The notes: generated by a model from the letters alone, not told the origin. DNA of 16,220 nt from JAIVJN01 sp036732565 (GCA_036732565.1 DAINCF010000110.1:1-16220); one strand, 5' to 3'. Positions 1 through 7,191 are shown, counted from the first letter of the stretch. Program-made: numbers and translations.

Positions 1-1
1 G

Positions 2-793
2 GCGAAGCTACCGGCGCTGGCGTCGACGTTCGCGATCGGTGGTCCGCGCGCCGGTGCGCAGGTGCTCGCGGTCACCACCGGGGGCGGCGGCGAGTTACGT
101 CCGCTGCTGGCCGCTCAACGTTTTGGTCTCGGCCGCGCGATGGTGTTCGCCGGCGAGGCCTCCTGGCGCTGGCGCATGATGCTGCCGGCGGCCGACACGA
201 CCCACGAGACCATCTGGCGGCAGCTCGCCCGCTGGATGTCCGCCGGCGCTCCCGACGCCATCACCATTTCGCCCACGACGACTACGCTCCCGGGGACGAT
301 GGAGACGGTGGGGGTGCTGGTGAGGACGGATGAATTCAAGCCGATCGCCGACGCCGAGGTGATGCTGCGGGTGACGCCGCCCGGTGGCGACGAGCGATCG
401 CTCTCGGCGGCGTTATCCGATCCGGCGGAAGGGCGGTACACGGCGGCCGTGCGCTTCGACACGCCTGGCGTCTATCGTCTCGAGGCGGACGTGAGGCGCG
501 CCGGCACCTCCGTCGGGCGCGCGACGCGGCCCGTGCTCGTCGGCGGCGCCGACCTGGAGATGAGCGAGCCGCGCTTGAACGAAGCCGTGCTCAGCCGCAT
601 CGCCAAGGCGTCGCGTGGGCAGTACCTCGCGGCCAACGACGCCGGGAAGCTCCCGGATCTACTCCGCGCGGCGCGGGACCAGACCGGCGCGACCGAGATG
701 CGCGACCTGTGGAACACTGGATGGAGCCTGCTGGCGGTGGTCATCCTGCTCGCGTTGGAGTGGGTGGCCCGACGCCGCGTGGGGCTGGCGTGA
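2..793 (+). CDS. C-terminal part of a membrane-anchored glutamine-amidotransferase-like protein (5' end outside window)
   Basis: The frame is open from the first bases of the window, so the gene starts upstream; 263 residues are visible. The first ~80 visible residues end in a run (FGLGRAMVFAGEASWRWRM, then H..IWRQLARW) typical of the end of the class-I-glutamine-amidotransferase-like domain found in large bacterial membrane proteins next to BatA/VWA genes. A beta-rich stretch follows (about residues 95-180), resembling an Ig-like or carbohydrate-binding-like fold. One membrane helix lies near the C-terminus (WSLLAVVILLALEWV) with a short RRR cytoplasmic tail. This fits a protein whose soluble part is outside the membrane. 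The stop TGA overlaps the next ATG by one base (TGATG), so the two genes are probably translationally coupled. Family placement is from motif recognition only. The catalytic part is not visible, so enzymatic activity cannot be judged. Confidence 0.7.
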   Translation, partial: AKLPALASTFAIGGPRAGAQVLAVTTGGGGELRPLLAAQRFGLGRAMVFAGEASWRWRMMLPAADTTHETIWRQLARWMSAGAPDAITISPTTTTLPGTMETVGVLVRTDEFKPIADAEVMLRVTPPGGDERSLSAALSDPAEGRYTAAVRFDTPGVYRLEADVRRAGTSVGRATRPVLVGGADLEMSEPRLNEAVLSRIAKASRGQYLAANDAGKLPDLLRAARDQTGATEMRDLWNTGWSLLAVVILLALEWVARRRVGLA

Positions 794-1758
794 TGCGACG
801 GCTCATTGTCTCGCTGGTCGTGCTGGTGTTCGTGACCGCCGCCCGGCCCGCGTCCGCGCAGGACGCCTGGGCCCTCGTCATCACGGGCGCGTCGGGCGGC
901 CAGAAGTACGCCGAGCAGCTGGCAACGTGGCGGACGGAGCTGCAGACCGCGTTGGTGGGCCGCTACGGCTTCGCCCAGGCGCGGGTCAAGATGCTGGTCG
1001 ACGAAACGACCAAGACCGGCGAACAGGCCACGGCAAAGGCTCTCCGCCAGGCGATCTCCGAGGTCCGCCGGCAGATCGCGCGTGACGATCTCTTTCTCGT
1101 GATCCTTCTCGGCCACGGCACCTACGACGGCGAAGTGGCGAAGTTCAACCTGGTCGGCCCCGATCTGGGCGCCACCGACTGGTCAGCCATGTTCGACGGC
1201 ATGCCTGGCCGCATCGTCGTCATCAACACGACGGAGTCGAGCTTCCCGTTTCTCGCCGAGCTCTCCGCGAAGGGGCGAGTCGTCATCACCGCGACCGATT
1301 CGTCCGAGCAGCGCTACGCGACAGTCTTCCCCGAGTACTTGGTGCGCGCGCTGAATGAAGCGTCGACCGATCTCGACAAGAACGGCCGGACGTCCGTCTT
1401 CGAAGTGTTCACCGCCACGAGCATTGCCGTCCGGCAGCACTACGAGCAGCGCGGCATGCTGACCACCGAGCGATCCGTGCTCGACGACAACGGCGACAAG
1501 CTCGGACGCGAGGAGCAGGTGGCAGCAGGCCCTGATGGCGCCGTGGCCCGGAACATCAACCTCGAGGCCCCCAACCCGCTGGAAGCCAGCGATCCCGCCG
1601 TGGCCGCGCTCCTGCGCCGCCGCCGCGAGCTCGAGGTGATGGCGGAGGCCCTGAAGCTCAAGAAATCGGAGATGCAGGCCGCCGCCTGGGAGGCCGAGTT
1701 CGAGAAGCTGATGATCGAGCTCGCGAGGGTGTCACAAGAGATTCGCCGGAAATCGTAG
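793..1758 (+). CDS. Secreted caspase/C13-fold-like protein, probably lacking the catalytic cysteine
   Basis: The protein has 321 residues with an N-terminal Sec signal peptide (MRRL, hydrophobic core, likely cleavage after ASA, residue 22). The core looks like a caspase/legumain-type fold. LVILLGHGTYDG (103-112) has the His-Gly motif after a hydrophobic strand. A second strand, RIVVINTTESS (140-150), stands where active members carry Asp-Ala-Cys. No cysteine is present there, so it may be a pseudo-protease or a relative with other chemistry. Residues 193-204 (D.D.NG..S..E) match the 12-residue EF-hand calcium loop, and 231-235 (D.N.D) repeats the idea. The last ~50 residues are charged and probably coiled coil. 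The start is set by the TGATG coupling with the upstream membrane gene and gives a clean signal peptide; a longer upstream reading would destroy the signal. The stop codon lies inside a GTAG palindrome. Function is unknown. Confidence 0.75.
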   Translation: MRRLIVSLVVLVFVTAARPASAQDAWALVITGASGGQKYAEQLATWRTELQTALVGRYGFAQARVKMLVDETTKTGEQATAKALRQAISEVRRQIARDDLFLVILLGHGTYDGEVAKFNLVGPDLGATDWSAMFDGMPGRIVVINTTESSFPFLAELSAKGRVVITATDSSEQRYATVFPEYLVRALNEASTDLDKNGRTSVFEVFTATSIAVRQHYEQRGMLTTERSVLDDNGDKLGREEQVAAGPDGAVARNINLEAPNPLEASDPAVAALLRRRRELEVMAEALKLKKSEMQAAAWEAEFEKLMIELARVSQEIRRKS

Positions 1759-1782
1759 GGGCCGTTCGCGAACCGCCCCTAC
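1755..1782. repeat. GTAG palindrome (REP-like), copy 1
   Basis: This is a 28-bp near-perfect inverted repeat. It begins GTAGGGGC and ends GCCCCTAC around the self-complementary core GTTCGCGAAC, with one C:C mismatch pair beside the core. Its bases 2-4 are the TAG stop codon of the upstream gene. The GTAG foot followed by a GC-rich hairpin is the known hallmark of REP elements mobilised by RAYT (TnpA-REP) transposases; no such transposase is in the window. Confidence 0.8.
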
Positions 1783-1796
1783 ACCTATGCGGAACG

Positions 1797-1976
1797 CCAC
1801 CAAGACACTAAGAACACAAAGAACGGCGGCCACGAAGGCACCAAGACACGAAGAAATCTAGCCACCAAGCCATCAAGCCACCAAGACAAGTTCACTCTTG
1901 AAAGGAATTCTTGGTGCCTTGGTGTCTTCGTGGCTGACTTGACTTTTTCTTCGTGTTCTTCGTGCCTTCGTGGCTA
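1797..1976. repeat. CCACCAAG/CACGAAG low-complexity repeat block with inverted arms
   Basis: The convergent spacer is filled by 7-9 base units of the type CACCAAG, CACGAAG and CACTAAG on the left (about 1797-1886). The same units appear in inverted orientation on the right (about 1911-1976: CTTGGTGCC, CTTCGTGGC). The two arms could fold into a long imperfect hairpin around the AT-rich middle at 1887-1910. The right arm runs straight into the TAG stop (1974-1976) of the minus-strand rhomboid gene. The block may act as a two-way transcription barrier between convergent genes, but I see no classic terminator with a T-run. Confidence 0.7.
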
Positions 1977-2636
1977 TCTTGGAACGTTATCCCACCAGTC
2001 CACTTCCAGCCGTTCCGGTCTCCGGAAAAACAGGCAGCCGAGCGCGCCGGCGCCGAAGCCCGCGGCGTGGGCCCAGAACGCGACGCCGCCCATGTTCATC
2101 TGTCCGATCGAGCCCAGGCCGCTCAAGACGTTCATCAGGAACCAGAGCCCGAGCAGGATCACCGCCGGCACCTCGATGAGCATCAGCGGAAACGGAAAGA
2201 GCGTCAGCACGCGTGAGTGCGGGTAGAGCACGAAGTACGCGCCCAGCACGCCGGCGATGGCGCCGCTCGCCCCTACCATCGGGATCGCCGACCCTGGATC
2301 CATCGCGGTCTGCGCGACGGCGGCGGCGGTGCCGCACAGCATGTAGAACACCAGAAACCGGATGTGGCCGAAGCGGTCTTCGACATTGTCGCCGAAGATC
2401 CAGAGGTAGAGCATGTTGCCCGCGAAATGCAGGAAGCCGCCGTGCACGAACATCGAGGTGAAGAGCGACGCGATGGTGAACTCCGCGGGCACCAGGCCGA
2501 AGGCGTGGACGAACGCCAGCTCGGCGCGCTCGCCGAGCGAGCCTTGATACACGTAGACCAGCGCGTTCAACGCGATGATGGTGACCGTGACGCCGGGCCA
2601 CGTGCGCGACGGCACCACGTCTCGGAGCGGGATCAT
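1974..2636 (-). CDS. Rhomboid-family intramembrane serine protease
   Basis: This 220-residue integral membrane protein has about six hydrophobic helices. The rhomboid catalytic dyad is visible: Ser in GASGAIAG (Ser124) and His in FWAHAAGFGAG (His190). Upstream, H..GGFLHFAGNML (65-76) carries the HxxxxHxxxN pattern, with Asn74 likely in the oxyanion hole. The family cleaves transmembrane segments of other membrane proteins within the bilayer; the substrate here is unknown. I chose ATG at 2636 because MIPLRDVVPSR directly precedes the first helix, as in related rhomboids. A TTG start 60 bases upstream would lie inside the divergent gene and add residues unlike the family. Only 22 bases separate it from the divergent zinc-ribbon gene, so the promoters must overlap each other or the coding starts. 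No strong ribosome-binding site is visible. Confidence 0.93.
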   Translation of the reverse strand: MIPLRDVVPSRTWPGVTVTIIALNALVYVYQGSLGERAELAFVHAFGLVPAEFTIASLFTSMFVHGGFLHFAGNMLYLWIFGDNVEDRFGHIRFLVFYMLCGTAAAVAQTAMDPGSAIPMVGASGAIAGVLGAYFVLYPHSRVLTLFPFPLMLIEVPAVILLGLWFLMNVLSGLGSIGQMNMGGVAFWAHAAGFGAGALGCLFFRRPERLEVDWWDNVPR

Positions 2637-2658
2637 CTTCAGATAGTATGGACGATTG

Positions 2659-2937
2659 ATGATCTGCCGGAACTGCGGAACAGAGATCGCGGACAAGGCA
2701 CTGATTTGTTATCGATGCGGGACGGCCACCACCGAGCGGCGCATCACTCCGCCGGCCGAGCGGCCTCGGCGCGGGCCCTTGCCGTTGCTGATCACGATTC
2801 TGTTGATCATCGCCGGCGCAGTTCTGGTAATGCCCCAAATCCCCGAGGGGACGTCGCGCCTGGGCGGGTGGGCCGTGGTCGTCCTGCTCGCGATTGCCGC
2901 GGTGCTGACGCTGCGCCCTGGGCCCAAACGCGGCTGA
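2659..2937 (+). CDS. Small zinc-ribbon membrane protein
   Basis: A 92-residue protein opens with a zinc ribbon: C3..C6 and C17..C20 in MICRNCG...ICYRCG. A short proline/arginine-rich linker follows, then two hydrophobic segments (about 39-58 and 69-84) and a basic end. Such N-terminal zinc-ribbon plus membrane-helix proteins are common and mostly uncharacterised; the ribbon would face the cytoplasm. The ATG at 2659 is preferred over the TTG just before it. The gene is divergent from the rhomboid gene with a very short gap and runs toward the FHA phosphatase 74 bases downstream. The role is unknown, and a functional link to the rhomboid is only a guess from arrangement. Confidence 0.75.
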   Translation: MICRNCGTEIADKALICYRCGTATTERRITPPAERPRRGPLPLLITILLIIAGAVLVMPQIPEGTSRLGGWAVVVLLAIAAVLTLRPGPKRG

Positions 2938-2962
2938 TCGGGGTGGTTTTCGGCTGGTGAGC

Positions 2963-2968
2963 TATCAT
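2963..2968 (+). promoter_or_regulatory. Possible -10 element (TATCAT) for the FHA phosphatase gene
   Basis: TATCAT stands in an AT-richer pocket 44 bases before ATG 3012. A transcript starting near 2975 would exclude the upstream GTG at 2973 and favour ATG 3012. No good -35 hexamer is seen 16-18 bases upstream, so this is tentative. Confidence 0.35.
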
Positions 2969-3011
2969 TAGCGTGCGTGGGCCCGCTCGGCGAGCGGATC
3001 CAACCTTCCCT

Positions 3012-4616
3012 ATGGCAGATGCGCGGCTCGAGGTCAACGACGGGCTGGGTCGGCGGGTCATCCTCATCGACAAGCCGCTCTTGGCAATTGGCCGTCGCAG
3101 CGAGAACGATTTGCGGCTGGTCGGCAGCGACGTGTCGCGCGACCACGCGGAAATCGTTCAAGTCGACGGTGCCTTTCTCCTGCGCGACCGCGGGTCGCGC
3201 TACGGAACCTTCGTCAACGGCGATCAGATCACCGAGCACCCGCTGCGCCACGGCGACCGCATCCAGTTCGGACGAACCAGCGGCACCGAGGTCGTCTTCC
3301 TGGCCGATGGCAATACGCTGACCGATCGGCCGAACCAGCCGACCGCGTTCGGCGACCTGCGCCAACTGGCGGTATTGCTCGAGGGGCTGCGTGCGCTCGG
3401 CTCGGGCCGCGTGCTCGACGAAGTGCTCGCGCTCGTGCTCGACTCGGCCATCGAGGTCACCGGCGCCGAGCGCGGCTTCATCATGTTGGCCGCCGACAGC
3501 GGCGAGCTCGAAATGAAGCTCGCGCGCGCCCGCGGCCGCATCACCCTGCCGGGCAACCGCTTCGACACCAGCCGCAAGATTCCCGAAGAGGTCTATGCCA
3601 CCGGCGAGGTGCGCATCGTCGCCGACCTGCTGGATGGTGATCTGGCCAACGTCCACATGGGCACGGTGGCGCTTGGCATTCGTCACGTGCTGTGCGCTCC
3701 GCTCAGGCTCGTCCGCTATCTCGATCGCGCGGACCTGCCGAGCGAGACGCGGATGATCGGCGTGCTGTATCTCGATAGCCGAGAGAAGGGCACGCTGCTG
3801 TCGCCCCACACCCGCACCGCGCTGGACACCCTGGCCACCGAAGCCGGTGTGGCGATCGAAAACGCACGACTGTATCGCCAGACGCTGGAGCAGGCCAAGG
3901 TCGAGCACGAGCTGAAGATGGCGGTCGAGATTCAGCGGGCGCTGCTGCCGCCCGGCAAGCACGATGGGCCGTTCTACCACGCCGTCGGCACATCGCTTCC
4001 GTCGCGATCCATCGGCGGCGACTTCTACGACTTCATCGACATGTCCGATGGCAGCATCGGCGTGGCGTTGGGCGATGTGTCGGGCAAAGGCCCGGCAGCG
4101 GCGCTCCTGACGGCGAAGATTCAAGGCATCTTCAGCGCGCAGCTCGGGCAGGGCACACCAGCGGAGAACATGCGTACGGTCAATGCGGGCCTCATCCGCC
4201 GCGCGGTGGAAGCCAAGTACGCGACGCTCTTCTATGCGGTTCTGACCAGCCGCGGGCTGCTCACCTACTGCAACGCCGGCCACAACCCGCCGGTGGTCGT
4301 GGGTGGTGGCGGCCTCCGGCGTCTGAAGACGGGCAGCGTCCCCGTCGGGTTCTTCGAGGACGCGACCTACTCGGACGTGAAGGAGCAGCTCCAGGCCGGC
4401 GACGTCCTCACCATCTACAGCGACGGTGTCACCGAGGCGCTCGATGTCCACGGCGAGGAGTTCGGTGAGGATCGGCTCGTCGCCCTGCTCGAGCAGCATC
4501 GGACGGAAGACGCCGGCGTCATCCTCAATCGCGTGGTCGAGGCTGTCCAGGGGTTCGCGAAGGGCGCTGCCCAGCACGACGACGTCACCGTGCTGATTCT
4601 CAAATATGTCGGCTAA
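3012..4616 (+). CDS. FHA-GAF-PP2C (SpoIIE/RsbU-type) serine phosphatase
   Basis: The protein has 534 residues and three domains. The FHA domain (about 22-97) has GRRSENDL, SRDHAEI and YGTFVNG, which bind phosphothreonine. A GAF sensor domain follows (about 130-288). A PPM/SpoIIE phosphatase domain (about 310-533) carries the metal-binding motifs GGDFYDF (335-341), GDVSGKG (354-360), YSDGVTEA (469-476) and DDVTV (523-527). A short helix (294-312, ending EIQRALLPP) joins GAF and phosphatase, as in RsbU-like proteins. Relatives dephosphorylate anti-sigma-factor antagonists in partner-switching pathways. The FHA module suggests it is also recruited to or controlled by a Ser/Thr kinase. Neither a kinase nor an anti-sigma factor is in the window. 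Start: ATG 3012 begins just before the FHA domain; an in-frame GTG at 2973 is possible. The end overlaps the next gene by 11 bases. Confidence 0.93.
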   Translation: MADARLEVNDGLGRRVILIDKPLLAIGRRSENDLRLVGSDVSRDHAEIVQVDGAFLLRDRGSRYGTFVNGDQITEHPLRHGDRIQFGRTSGTEVVFLADGNTLTDRPNQPTAFGDLRQLAVLLEGLRALGSGRVLDEVLALVLDSAIEVTGAERGFIMLAADSGELEMKLARARGRITLPGNRFDTSRKIPEEVYATGEVRIVADLLDGDLANVHMGTVALGIRHVLCAPLRLVRYLDRADLPSETRMIGVLYLDSREKGTLLSPHTRTALDTLATEAGVAIENARLYRQTLEQAKVEHELKMAVEIQRALLPPGKHDGPFYHAVGTSLPSRSIGGDFYDFIDMSDGSIGVALGDVSGKGPAAALLTAKIQGIFSAQLGQGTPAENMRTVNAGLIRRAVEAKYATLFYAVLTSRGLLTYCNAGHNPPVVVGGGGLRRLKTGSVPVGFFEDATYSDVKEQLQAGDVLTIYSDGVTEALDVHGEEFGEDRLVALLEQHRTEDAGVILNRVVEAVQGFAKGAAQHDDVTVLILKYVG

Positions 4617-4899
4617 ACGCCTGGCGATTGCTCTCTGGCTGGCGCTCACCATCGTCACCTGGAACGTCACTTTCGACCGGCGGGTGTGGACCGCCGCCGA
4701 CCAGTTCACGCGCGCCAACGTCGAGCGCTACGAGCGCGGTGAACCCGTCCCCACGATCAACGAGGCCTACCGCCCCACCATCCAAATCGCCGCACGCGAG
4801 GCCTCACTGTGGGCAGGCGCCGTCTTCGCGGCGGGCGCCGTAGCCCTCGTCACCGTCGGCCGTTCCGGACGCCGGCACGTCTTTACTAGAGGCACCTAG
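4606..4899 (+). CDS. Small two-helix membrane protein
   Basis: A 97-residue protein has a first hydrophobic segment at about 6-20 (LAIALWLALTIVTW) and a second at about 67-85 (SLWAGAVFAAGAVALVTV). Between them is a charged ~45-residue loop (DRRVWTAADQFTRANVERY...). The loop probably lies outside, with both ends in the cytoplasm. ATG 4606 overlaps the last 11 bases of the phosphatase gene in another frame, so the two are very likely co-transcribed and coupled. The final codons and the TAG stop (4897-4899) are inside the GGCACC minisatellite, so the C-terminal few residues are repeat-derived. I recognise no family; its coupling suggests a membrane partner or simply a conserved neighbour of the phosphatase. 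Confidence 0.7.
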   Translation: MSAKRLAIALWLALTIVTWNVTFDRRVWTAADQFTRANVERYERGEPVPTINEAYRPTIQIAAREASLWAGAVFAAGAVALVTVGRSGRRHVFTRGT

Positions 4900-4975
4900 G
4901 CACCTAGGCATCCCAGCACCCAAGCACCCAGCACCCAGGCACCCAGCACCCAGGCACCTAGGCACCCAGGCACCA
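4890..4975. repeat. GGCACC/GCACCC minisatellite
   Basis: About eleven head-to-tail units alternate between 8 bases (AGGCACCT, AGGCACCC) and 7 bases (AGCACCC). The array carries the stop codon of the small membrane gene at its left end and ends four bases before the ATG of the synthase gene. It therefore makes up the whole spacer between them. There are no unique spacers, so it is not a CRISPR array. Confidence 0.85.
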
Positions 4976-4979
4976 ACCA

Positions 4980-6191
4980 ATGCACGAGTCTCTCATCTAC
5001 GACTGGAACAAAGTCGGCGCGGCCCAGCCGCCGACCGTCGTCATGCTCGACGATGAGACGCTGCGCGACGGGTTGCAGTCGCCATCCGTGCGAACGCCGA
5101 CCATCGAGCAGAAGATCGAGATTCTGCATCTGATCGCCTCGCTCGGCATCAACACCGCCGATATCGGGCTGCCGGGCGCCGGACCGCACGTCCAGGAGGA
5201 CGTCGAGCGGCTGGCCCGCGAGATCGTCGAGCATCGCCTGCCGATCGGCGCCAACTGCGCGGCCCGCACGCACGTCAGCGACATCAAGCCGATCGCGGAC
5301 ATCGCGCAGCGGACGGGCCTGGCCATCGAGTGCGGCACGTTCATCGGATCCTCGCCGATCCGTCAGTACACCGAGGGGTGGACGCTGGACTGGCTGCTAC
5401 GCAACACCGAAGAGGCGATCACGTTCGCCGTCAAGGAAGGCCTCGAGGTGATGTACGTCACCGAAGACACCACCCGCGCGAGGCCAGAGACGCTGCGTGC
5501 GATCTATCAGTGCGCCATTCGCGCCGGCGCCAAGCGGCTGTGCATCGCCGACACGGTCGGCCACGCCACGCCGGCTGGCGCCCGGGCGGTGGTGGAGTTC
5601 GCCGCGACGGTCATCCGCGAGACCGGCGCCGATGTCGGCATCGACTGGCACGGTCACCGCGATCGCGATCTCGCCGTGATCAACAGCATCGCCGCGCTCG
5701 ACGCGGGCGCCACCCGCCTGCACGGCGCCGCCCTCGGGATCGGCGAGCGGGTCGGCAACACACCGATGGATCTCCTGCTCGTGAACCTCGTGCTGATGGG
5801 GTACATCAAACGCGACCTCCGCCGCCTGAGCGAGTATTGCGCGGCGGTGTCGACGGCGTGCGAGGTGCCGATCCCCGATAACTATCCCGTGATCGGCCGC
5901 GACGCCTTCCGCACCGCCACCGGCATCCACGCCGCCGCCGTCGCGAAGGCGTGGAAGATGGGCGACATCGAGCTGATGGACGCGGTCTATTCTGCCGTCC
6001 CGGCCAGCATGGTCGGACGCCACCAGGAGATCGACATCGGTCCGATGTCGGGGAAGTCGAACGTCGTATTCTGGCTCGAGCGGCGCGGCATCACTCCGAC
6101 CGATCAACTCGTCGACCGCGTCTTCCAACGGGCCAAGGCCTCACCGACGGTGCTCACGGAAGCCGAGATCCTCGAAGAAGTGCATCAGTAA
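4980..6191 (+). CDS. 2-isopropylmalate/homocitrate synthase-family (HMGL-like) acyltransferase
   Basis: This 403-residue enzyme has the DRE-TIM (HMGL-like) barrel. LDDETLRDG (23-31) holds the metal-binding Asp and catalytic Arg; HGH (224-226) gives two metal-ligand His; GERVGN (255-260) gives the ligand Asn; TGIHA lies near 314. The family condenses acetyl-CoA with a 2-oxo acid, as in leucine or homocitrate synthesis. The length covers barrel plus a short C-terminal lid; the LeuA allosteric regulatory domain is absent. The usual HxHND motif reads HGHRD, so the Asn after the second His is Arg. I cannot decide between isopropylmalate, homocitrate or citramalate synthase, and no other leu or lys genes are in the window. 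ATG 4980 follows the minisatellite by four bases with no visible Shine-Dalgarno sequence, yet it starts right where the family's N-terminus is expected. Confidence 0.85.
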   Translation: MHESLIYDWNKVGAAQPPTVVMLDDETLRDGLQSPSVRTPTIEQKIEILHLIASLGINTADIGLPGAGPHVQEDVERLAREIVEHRLPIGANCAARTHVSDIKPIADIAQRTGLAIECGTFIGSSPIRQYTEGWTLDWLLRNTEEAITFAVKEGLEVMYVTEDTTRARPETLRAIYQCAIRAGAKRLCIADTVGHATPAGARAVVEFAATVIRETGADVGIDWHGHRDRDLAVINSIAALDAGATRLHGAALGIGERVGNTPMDLLLVNLVLMGYIKRDLRRLSEYCAAVSTACEVPIPDNYPVIGRDAFRTATGIHAAAVAKAWKMGDIELMDAVYSAVPASMVGRHQEIDIGPMSGKSNVVFWLERRGITPTDQLVDRVFQRAKASPTVLTEAEILEEVHQ

Positions 6192-6242
6192 CAGCAGCGG
6201 CTACGAGCGCCGCTGAGTGACGTGTGCAGGGGCCGAGCCGAC

Positions 6243-6270
6243 GTAGGGGCGGCTCGCGAGCCGCCCCTAC
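6243..6270. repeat. GTAG palindrome (REP-like), copy 2
   Basis: This is a perfect 28-bp palindrome: GTAGGGGCGG, core CTCGCGAG, then CCGCCCCTAC. It lies between two convergent genes. On the minus strand its GTAG supplies the TAG stop (6269-6267) of the cyclotransferase gene. It differs from copy 1 in the core by a compensated T/A to C/G change, which preserves the pairing. Confidence 0.85.
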
Positions 6271-7160
6271 CGTGAAAGTCGCTGTTCGATCTCTGGCAGC
6301 GCCGCGAGGACGACGTCTCCCACGACCTGCAGGCTGCGGGCGCTGATCTGATCCATGGTGTCGGCGGGCGTGTGCCAGGCCGGATATTCGAGATCGATCA
6401 AGTCGACGGCCGGGATGCCGGCGCGCAGGAAGGGGAGATGGTCGTCTTCGATAATCGTCGATTCGGCCAGGAAGTGGGCCTCGTGGCCGAGGCGTCGCGC
6501 CGTCGTCCAGATGATGTCGGTGAGCCAGGGCGTGGAGTTGCCCTCGCGTTTCAGCGCCAGCGCGCGATCGCCGATCATGTCGAGCAGCACGAGGGCGCGG
6601 AGGCCCTTGAGCGTGCCCGCGCGCTGCGCCGCGTCGACGTAGTGGCGGCTGCCATACGTGCCGTCCTTGGGTCCCCACTCGACGAAGGCTTCCTCGCCGT
6701 CGAAGAACACCAGCTCGATCGTGAACGGGCGCGAGGAGCCGCTCTGCAGGGCCCGGCCGATCTCCAGGAGCGCGGCGGTGCTCGACGCGCCGTCGTTCGC
6801 GCCGACGAACCGGGCGTCGCGAAACAGCTTGGTGTCGAAGTGGCTGGCGAGGATGATCGTCTCGGGCCGCGTGCCTGGAAGCGTGGCGATGACGTTCGCC
6901 ATCGACACCGGGCCGAGCGGCGTCGAGGCCGTGAACGGCTGCTCGACCGCCTTGATGCCGGCGCCCGCCAGGGTGTCGATGATGTGCTTTCTCGCGGAGG
7001 CGTTGGCCGGCGTGCCGGCCACCCGCGGTCCGATGGCCACCTGAGCGCGCACGTGATCCCATGCTTTCGCGCTGTCGAAGCCTTGATCGCGAGTCTGGCC
7101 CGCCCCGCCAGCGCAGGCCAGCGCGAAGAGAACGAGGACGACAGAAGTGATGCGTTTCAC
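6267..7160 (-). CDS. Glutaminyl-peptide cyclotransferase (M28-fold, animal-type QC)
   Basis: The 297-residue exported protein converts N-terminal Gln or Glu to pyroglutamate if it acts like its family. Several blocks match animal-type glutaminyl cyclases rather than ordinary M28 peptidases: SHFDTK (106-111), FVGANDGA (118-125), FFDGEEAFVEWGPKDGTYGSRH (152-173), LLDMIGD (192-198), EDDHLPFL (238-245) and AWHT (261-264). The expected zinc ligands Asp123, Glu157 and His263 are present, as are the catalytic acids Glu156, Asp194 and Asp240. The N-terminus (KRITSVVLVLFALACAGG) is a signal peptide with a Cys at 16. The preceding residues only loosely fit a lipobox, so it may be a lipoprotein or secreted. 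I prefer GTG 7160; a TTG at 7175 is possible. The stop is inside a GTAG palindrome. Confidence 0.85.
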   Translation of the reverse strand: MKRITSVVLVLFALACAGGAGQTRDQGFDSAKAWDHVRAQVAIGPRVAGTPANASARKHIIDTLAGAGIKAVEQPFTASTPLGPVSMANVIATLPGTRPETIILASHFDTKLFRDARFVGANDGASSTAALLEIGRALQSGSSRPFTIELVFFDGEEAFVEWGPKDGTYGSRHYVDAAQRAGTLKGLRALVLLDMIGDRALALKREGNSTPWLTDIIWTTARRLGHEAHFLAESTIIEDDHLPFLRAGIPAVDLIDLEYPAWHTPADTMDQISARSLQVVGDVVLAALPEIEQRLSR

Positions 7161-7191
7161 AGCCTCGAACCCCAAGCCTCAGGCCCGCAGC

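Noticed and set aside
1797..1976. Small coding frames in the repeat block
   Set aside because: The translated products derive from the repeat or from the rhomboid complement, with no domain or ribosome-binding site.
2709..4718. A long minus-strand open frame (about 669 codons) opposite the FHA phosphatase
   Set aside because: It is a high-GC shadow frame: it is rich in Arg, Ala, His and Gly, lacks motifs, and overlaps a gene with clear domains.
4890..4975. CRISPR-like array
   Set aside because: Units are 7-8 bases with no unique spacers and no cas genes; it is a minisatellite.
6192..6242. Intrinsic terminator after the synthase gene
   Set aside because: No stem followed by a T-run is seen; the only strong hairpin is the GTAG palindrome, which lacks a T-run.
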